Below are positions 7,148-10,203 of a stretch of 10,203 nt of DNA, piece after piece. The notes under the pieces are model-generated. The model ran no database searches. It was not told where the DNA came from and saw nothing but the letters and a program-made list of their open reading frames with translations. The stretch is from the NCBI GenBank assembly GCA_965372135.1, contig CBDVBD010000126.1, forward strand, positions 1 through 10,203. Reading direction: 5' to 3'. Numbering within the stretch: the first letter of the stretch is position 1; each line of letters starts with the position of its first letter. Source of the stretch: CBDVBD01 sp965372135 (lineage in GTDB: Bacteria > Electryoneota > RPQS01 > CBDVBD01). The translations under genes were made by a program, and so were the position numbers.

Positions 7148-7575
7148 TGAGTTTGCCTCCTTTGCTTAATCTTGCAGATGAGAATGAGTATAGAAATCAT
7201 TTTTATAAATCCTATGTACAGGCTAGTCCAGTGATAACTTTTGATAGTATTTCGGTAAGATTTTTTAAGCATAACTTCGCACATTCCTTCTATATCGAAT
7301 CTGATCGCGGATCTGGGATAAAAGACCAATTCTCATTTCAAAGAGCCAAGCGGATGGATTGGATAAAGGCTGTCTTGGGGGATAGTACGGTTGAACTTTA
7401 TCGAAGAATAATGCCAAATAAATCCATAAGACGTATCGCTTTAGTAGGTGTTGAAAGGTATGCAGTTATCATCCAAATAGATAGGGACGGAAAGCGAGCT
7501 AACTTTGTGACCTCTTATGTAGTAAGTGATAATCGGGTTATTCAGAAAGTGCGAAGTAATCCAAAGTGGAGATAA
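7147..7575 (+). CDS. BECR-fold-like (barnase-EndoU-colicin E5/D-RelE) nuclease-like protein, partner of DUF3800
   Basis: The protein has 142 residues with the start at ATG 7147, which overlaps the DUF3800 stop by one base and has AAGGGGG at 7134-7140; in-frame TTG 7141 and GTG 7144 are less likely. The layout resembles phage-type BECR nuclease domains: a strand-helix 'VRFFKHNFAHSFYIES' (37-52) with His42 and His46, a basic RAKRMDWIKAVL helix (66-77), then strands RRIALVGVERYAVIIQIDRDG (about 95-115) and RANFVTSYVVSD (117-128) ending near a C-terminal Arg. The order 'His, basic helix, beta sheet with FVTSY' is what I recall for this group, so the assignment is by pattern and not by alignment. 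BECR members are RNases often used as toxins. The gene is AT-rich like its partner. The stop codon overlaps the T-tract of a terminator that belongs to a - strand unit. Confidence 0.5.
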   Translation: MSLPPLLNLADENEYRNHFYKSYVQASPVITFDSISVRFFKHNFAHSFYIESDRGSGIKDQFSFQRAKRMDWIKAVLGDSTVELYRRIMPNKSIRRIALVGVERYAVIIQIDRDGKRANFVTSYVVSDNRVIQKVRSNPKWR

Positions 7576-7604
7576 AAAATCGCCGCTGATACGGTTCAGC
7601 GGCG
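7574..7604 (-). terminator. Intrinsic terminator (- strand)
   Basis: Perfect 9-bp stem: CGCCGCTGA (7581-7589) with TCAGCGGCG (7596-7604), loop of 6. Read on the - strand it is followed by ATTTTTTA (7573-7580), a textbook U-tract. Read on the + strand no T-run follows, so the hairpin may also mark the end of the DUF3800 operon, but the terminator is oriented for leftward transcription. Confidence 0.75.
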
Positions 7605-7640
7605 GAAACCTTTGTGGGTCCCTAACTTTTAGTAAAGGAC
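7574..7640 (-). ncRNA. Candidate small RNA, about 67 nt, tail-to-tail with the BECR-like gene
   Basis: On the - strand, a near-consensus promoter (7646-7674) is followed about 67 nt later by an intrinsic terminator (7574-7604). No ORF with a leader fits between, so the product is probably an RNA. The 5' part (7640 to about 7618) can fold into a nine-pair hairpin with one U-U mismatch: GTCCTT...AGGGAC-type pairing around an AAA loop. A short single-stranded linker (CCACAAAGGTTTC) follows, then the terminator hairpin. A two-hairpin RNA with an exposed linker is a typical regulatory RNA form. A possible role in controlling the adjacent pair is inferred from position only. Confidence 0.5.
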
Positions 7641-7645
7641 AACAT

Positions 7646-7674
7646 AATATACACAAGAAACTGACAAATGTCAA
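7646..7674 (-). promoter_or_regulatory. Sigma70-type promoter, leftward
   Basis: On the - strand, TTGACA (7669-7674), a 17-nt spacer and TATATT (7646-7651) form a nearly ideal housekeeping promoter, predicting a start at about 7638-7640. The -35 lies inside an inverted repeat, AAATGT-CA-ACATTT (7666-7679), which could be a repressor site. Confidence 0.6.
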
Positions 7675-7735
7675 CATTTATTATGAGTTTCGTAATTATT
7701 TTCAAAGCTCTTACAGATAACACCAATAACAAGCA

Positions 7736-7790
7736 TTGAAATAATTAAAAATTAGGATATTGTGATTAGGTTTATTCATACAGGAAAGGA
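7736..7790 (+). promoter_or_regulatory. Weak promoter candidate and Shine-Dalgarno for the 7803 gene
   Basis: TTGAAA (7736-7741), 16 nt, then TATTGT (7758-7763) could be a promoter for the two-gene unit that follows. AGGAAAGGA (7782-7790) is a good ribosome-binding sequence, though 12 nt before the ATG is a long spacing. The promoter match is modest. Confidence 0.3.
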
Positions 7791-7802
7791 ATAATTACAG
7801 CT

Positions 7803-8570
7803 ATGCATCATCACGGAAATGGGTGTTCTAACGACTTGGTGCGAGGATTGTTTACGCTGATTCCATCGGAATCGAAGCTGTTGATTGCCAAGGGAGTGGC
7901 GGCACTGTCGGAAGTGCAGCATGCGATGAAACATGGGCGGCTGGTGATCGGATTGGGGTCAACCAATGGGTACATCATCCGGGAATTATTGGGGAAGGAT
8001 GTGGATGCGGAACACCATGTGGCTGGTTGGATTACCGGCGGGGAGCTGCAGGTGCAGAATCGGGAGACACGACCTAAAGGTACGGTTCTGATTAATGGGG
8101 AATCGGTAGAAATGGATGCGGAAGACGCGGTGCAGGATTTCGGCGCTGACGATGTGGTGATTAAAGGCGCCAATGCATTGGATGTGTCAGGAGTGGCGGG
8201 GGTGTTGTTGGCGTCGCCGGTGGGTGGTACGGTGGGAAAGGTGTTGGGAGTGTTGGCGGCACGAGGATCGCATTTGATTATTGCGGTGGGATTGGAGAAA
8301 TTGATACCGTCGGTAGATCGGGCAGTTGAGATGTTGGGGATCGAGCGATTGGATGATACGATTGGAAAACCTTGCGGCATGATGCCGGTGACGTTCGGGC
8401 GGGTGATTACGGAATTAGATGCGTTGGATATTTTGTTTGAAGTGGATGCGGTGCATGTGGCGTCTGGGGGATTGAAGGGGTCGGAAGGGGCGGTGACGAT
8501 TGCTGTGGAAGGGGAAAAGGAACAGGTGGAGCAGGTGATGAATCTGATTCGGGCGATTAAGGAGGGATAG
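7803..8570 (+). CDS. Uncharacterised conserved protein, possibly NagB/RpiA (ISOCOT)-like fold
   Basis: I do not recognise a named family for this 255-residue soluble protein. It opens with an unusual MHHHGNGC, which could bind metal. It then has alternating helices and strands with a glycine turn LVIGLGSTNGYIIRELL (47-63), a GGELQVQNRETRPKGT stretch (79-94), VVIKGANALD (118-127), SPVGGTVGKVLG (139-150), a hydrophobic strand SHLIIAVGLEKLIP (156-169) and SGGLKGSEGAV (221-231). The pattern 'GLGST...IKGANALD...GGT' recalls the sugar-phosphate isomerase/CoA-transferase superfamily, whose members bind phosphorylated sugars or CoA at such glycine loops; this is a guess from pattern. Codon use is the native GGG/TTG style. 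rarA begins 2 nt after the stop with its Shine-Dalgarno inside this gene, so both are expressed together, though a shared task is not evident. Confidence 0.7.
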   Translation: MHHHGNGCSNDLVRGLFTLIPSESKLLIAKGVAALSEVQHAMKHGRLVIGLGSTNGYIIRELLGKDVDAEHHVAGWITGGELQVQNRETRPKGTVLINGESVEMDAEDAVQDFGADDVVIKGANALDVSGVAGVLLASPVGGTVGKVLGVLAARGSHLIIAVGLEKLIPSVDRAVEMLGIERLDDTIGKPCGMMPVTFGRVITELDALDILFEVDAVHVASGGLKGSEGAVTIAVEGEKEQVEQVMNLIRAIKEG

Positions 8571-8572
8571 CA

Positions 8573-9907
8573 GTGTCCCAGGATGATATGTTTGAAAAGA
8601 ATTCCACGAAGGATTCCAAGCAGGAATTGGATGCGCCGTTGGCGGACCGGATGCGCCCCAAGACTTTGGAAGAGTTGATGGGGCAGGAACATCTGTTAGG
8701 GGAAGGCAGGGTGCTCCGGGAGTTGATTCAGCGGGACCGGCTGCATTCCATGATTTTCTGGGGGGATCCTGGGGTGGGGAAAACCACGTTGGCAAGGTTG
8801 ATCGCCACCAAAACCGGCGGCGATTTTCATGCGCTGTCGGCGGTGACGTCGGGTGTCAAGGACGTTAAACAGATTATTGCATTGGCGAAACGGAACCGGC
8901 GTACCGGGCGGAAGACCGTCCTGTTTATCGACGAAATCCACCGGTTCAACAAGGCACAGCAGGATGCGTTACTGCAAGCTGCGGAAGACGGTACGTTGGT
9001 ATTGATTGGGGCTACCACTGAGAATCCGTCGTTTGAGGTGATTCCGCCGCTATTGTCACGGTGTCGGGTGTTTCGGTTTAATCGGTTGACAGCGGAGCAT
9101 TTGAAAGTTGTGTTGCAGCGGGCATTGACTGAGGATGCAGTTCTCAAAAATTTGCATATTACTTTAGGTGAAGGGGCAGAGGAGGCGTTGATTGCGTTGT
9201 CGGGAGGGGATGCTCGGGAATTGTTAAACGGGTTGGAAATTGCGGTGGATTTGGAGAGGGGTGATGATAAGGAAATTGTTATCACCCAGGAGTTGCTGGA
9301 GCGGGCGGTGCTCCGGCGGTTGTCCAGGCATGATAAGAAAGGGGACCGGCATTACGACACGATTTCGGCGTTTATCAAGAGTCTGAGGGCGTCGGACCCG
9401 GATGCAGCGGTGTATTGGTTGGCAAGGATGTTGGAGGGGGGTGAGGATCCAGTGTTTATCGCGCGGCGGATGGTGATATTGGCATCGGAGGACGTGGGAA
9501 ATGCCAGTCCCAATGCGTTGGTGTTGGTGAATGCGGCGTTCGATACCGTGACCAAGATCGGGATGCCGGAAGCGAGGATTACGTTGGCGCAAGCGGCGAC
9601 TTATTTGGCGTCATGTCCCAAGTCCAACGCGTCATATGCGGCAATCCAGAAAGCGGAGAAGGCGGTTCGGGAAGACCCGGAACGTCCGGTGCCGTTGCAT
9701 TTACGTAATCCGGTAACCGGATTGATGGAGGCGATGGATTATGGGAAGGATTACCAATACGCCCACGATCATCCCGGGCATTTCAAGGAAATGAACTGCT
9801 TACCAGAGGGATTGGAAGATAAGATTTTTTATGAGCCCTCGGATGAGGGACAGGAAAAAGCGATTGGGGAGCGTTTAAAGGGGTGGTGGAAAAAGCGGCG
9901 AAAATAA
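8573..9907 (+). CDS. rarA: Replication-associated recombination protein A (RarA/MgsA), AAA+ clamp-loader-like ATPase
   Basis: The 444 residues match the family length. Features in order: an N-terminal PLADRMRPKTLEELMGQEHL (22-41), which opens all RarA proteins; Walker A GDPGVGKT (64-71); Walker B LFIDEIHRF (117-125); sensor 1 ATTENPSF (147-154); LLSRCRVF with the arginine finger (160-167, R163); sensor 2 GGDAREL (211-217); the tetramerisation region from RHYDTISAFIKSLR (259-272) through SEDVGNASP (305-313); and the C-terminal GKDYQYAHDHPGHF (391-404). RarA acts at stalled replication forks, related to the clamp loader and RuvB, and binds single-strand-binding protein in known cases. The GTG start at 8573 is set by a perfect AAGGAGG (8559-8565) inside the end of the preceding gene. 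Nothing is missing or broken. Confidence 0.95.
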   Translation: MSQDDMFEKNSTKDSKQELDAPLADRMRPKTLEELMGQEHLLGEGRVLRELIQRDRLHSMIFWGDPGVGKTTLARLIATKTGGDFHALSAVTSGVKDVKQIIALAKRNRRTGRKTVLFIDEIHRFNKAQQDALLQAAEDGTLVLIGATTENPSFEVIPPLLSRCRVFRFNRLTAEHLKVVLQRALTEDAVLKNLHITLGEGAEEALIALSGGDARELLNGLEIAVDLERGDDKEIVITQELLERAVLRRLSRHDKKGDRHYDTISAFIKSLRASDPDAAVYWLARMLEGGEDPVFIARRMVILASEDVGNASPNALVLVNAAFDTVTKIGMPEARITLAQAATYLASCPKSNASYAAIQKAEKAVREDPERPVPLHLRNPVTGLMEAMDYGKDYQYAHDHPGHFKEMNCLPEGLEDKIFYEPSDEGQEKAIGERLKGWWKKRRK

Positions 9908-9909
9908 CC

Positions 9910-9998
9910 TTGGAGTGCGCAAGCCATGCTTGCGCTTTATGGAATCCACAAGCATGGCTTGTGGGAAGAAAAGCTGGAGCATGGCTCCAGCACTCCAA
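9910..9998 (+). repeat. REP/BIME-like cloverleaf element preceding a RAYT gene
   Basis: Outer arms TTGGAGT (9910-9916) and ACTCCAA (9992-9998) enclose three hairpins, each of 19 nt with an 8-bp perfect stem and a 3-nt loop: 9917-9935 (GCGCAAGC, loop CAT), 9946-9964 (CCACAAGC, loop ATG) and 9973-9991 (GCTGGAGC, loop ATG). The outer arms abut the first and third hairpins with no unpaired base, and the gaps between hairpins are 10 and 8 nt. The core AAGCCATGCTT of hairpin 1 is the exact reverse complement of AAGCATGGCTT in hairpin 2, so REP units in opposite orientation are present. It sits between rarA and a RAYT start, as expected for RAYT-mobilised REPs. No T-run follows, so it is not a standard terminator. 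Confidence 0.8.
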
Positions 9999-10012
9999 AG
10001 GGCATAATAAAA

Positions 10013-10203
10013 ATGAATAAACATCCTCATCCATGGCACCATCGCCCGGAGCACATATTTAGATCAAACACTTTTTACATTGTAACAGCCGGAACTTATA
10101 AAAGAAAACACTATTTTAACGATGATGAACGATTGTGTGTTTTACAAAACACACTATTTGAAGTGATGGAAAGCTATGGTTGGCAACTCCAAGCTTGGTC
10201 GTT
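10013..10203 (+). CDS. REP-associated tyrosine transposase (RAYT, IS200-like Y1 family), N-terminal part
   Basis: Only the first 63 residues are inside the window. They start MNKHPHPWHHRPEHIF and continue with NTFYIVTAGTYKRKHYF (about 25-41) and ESYGWQLQAW, the opening strand-helix pattern of Transposase_17/IS200-like RAYTs. These single-strand transposases cut REP hairpins using a tyrosine and a His-x-His motif; both lie further downstream and cannot be checked. AAAGGG (9997-10002) is the likely ribosome-binding site, 10 nt before the ATG. It overlaps the 3' arm of the cloverleaf, so folding of the RNA could limit translation. Base use is AT-rich and unlike rarA, fitting a mobile origin. Whether the gene is intact is unknown. 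Confidence 0.85.
   Translation, partial: MNKHPHPWHHRPEHIFRSNTFYIVTAGTYKRKHYFNDDERLCVLQNTLFEVMESYGWQLQAWS

Noticed and set aside
7441..7677. Small open frame on the - strand (78 codons) across the end of the BECR-like gene
   Set aside because: A leftward promoter exists but its start point lies inside this frame, and the intrinsic terminator interrupts it. A small RNA fits better than a protein.
7811..8692. Long open frame on the - strand (293 codons) opposite the 7803 gene and the start of rarA
   Set aside because: It is a by-product of the strong NNG codon style of the sense genes. The predicted protein is Pro/Thr/Ser-rich low-complexity sequence with no family motif, and it spans two well-supported sense genes.
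9917..9991. Tandem repeats of about 19 nt with regular spacers, considered as a CRISPR array
   Set aside because: The units are self-complementary hairpins of differing sequence with 8-10 nt gaps, which is REP architecture and not repeat-spacer structure.

Overview
The window reads as a chromosomal stretch of an unidentified bacterium. Every convincing gene is on the + strand. Most genes share one codon style: Leu TTG, Gly GGG, Ala GCG, Val GTG, frequent TTG or GTG starts, and a large excess of G over C on the coding strand. For example, 8461-8520 has about 31 G and 6 C. This suggests a leading-strand region of a medium-GC genome. An amidase, a lipid- or membrane-anchored TPR protein and a SpoIID/LytB protein next to general housekeeping AAA+ genes do not fix the phylum, and I do not assign one.

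Layout: (1) 2-2626 is a cell-wall remodelling operon: the C-terminus of an N-acetylmuramoyl-L-alanine amidase, an exported TPR-repeat protein, and a membrane-anchored TPR-SpoIID fusion. An amidase that strips stem peptides and a SpoIID-type lytic transglycosylase that cuts naked glycan would act one after the other. (2) 2748-4262 is a ClpX-like AAA+ unfoldase with its own promoter. It lacks the ClpX zinc finger, has a replaced RKH-loop region and carries about 95 extra residues at the C-terminus. (3) 4263-4428 is a structured leader with a possible 8-codon peptide, followed by an Eis-like GNAT acetyltransferase and a class I SAM methyltransferase in one operon. (4) 6371-7802 is an AT-rich islet with different codon use. 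It holds a DUF3800 protein (predicted RNase H-like nuclease) translationally coupled to a protein resembling the BECR nuclease/toxin fold. Tail-to-tail with that pair, on the - strand, is a previously unannotatable but well-formed small-RNA unit: a TTGACA-17-TATATT promoter and an intrinsic terminator about 67 nt downstream. (5) 7803-9907 holds an uncharacterised conserved protein followed 2 nt later by rarA, the AAA+ replication-fork/recombination factor. (6) 9910-10203 is a perfect cloverleaf made of three 19-nt hairpins inside a closing stem, immediately upstream of the N-terminus of a REP-associated tyrosine transposase (RAYT, IS200-like) that runs off the window.

The strongest candidates for something new are the DUF3800/BECR-like/small-RNA islet, which looks like a possible defence or toxin-antitoxin-like unit, and the cloverleaf-RAYT unit. 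The functions in the islet are inferred from motifs and arrangement only.
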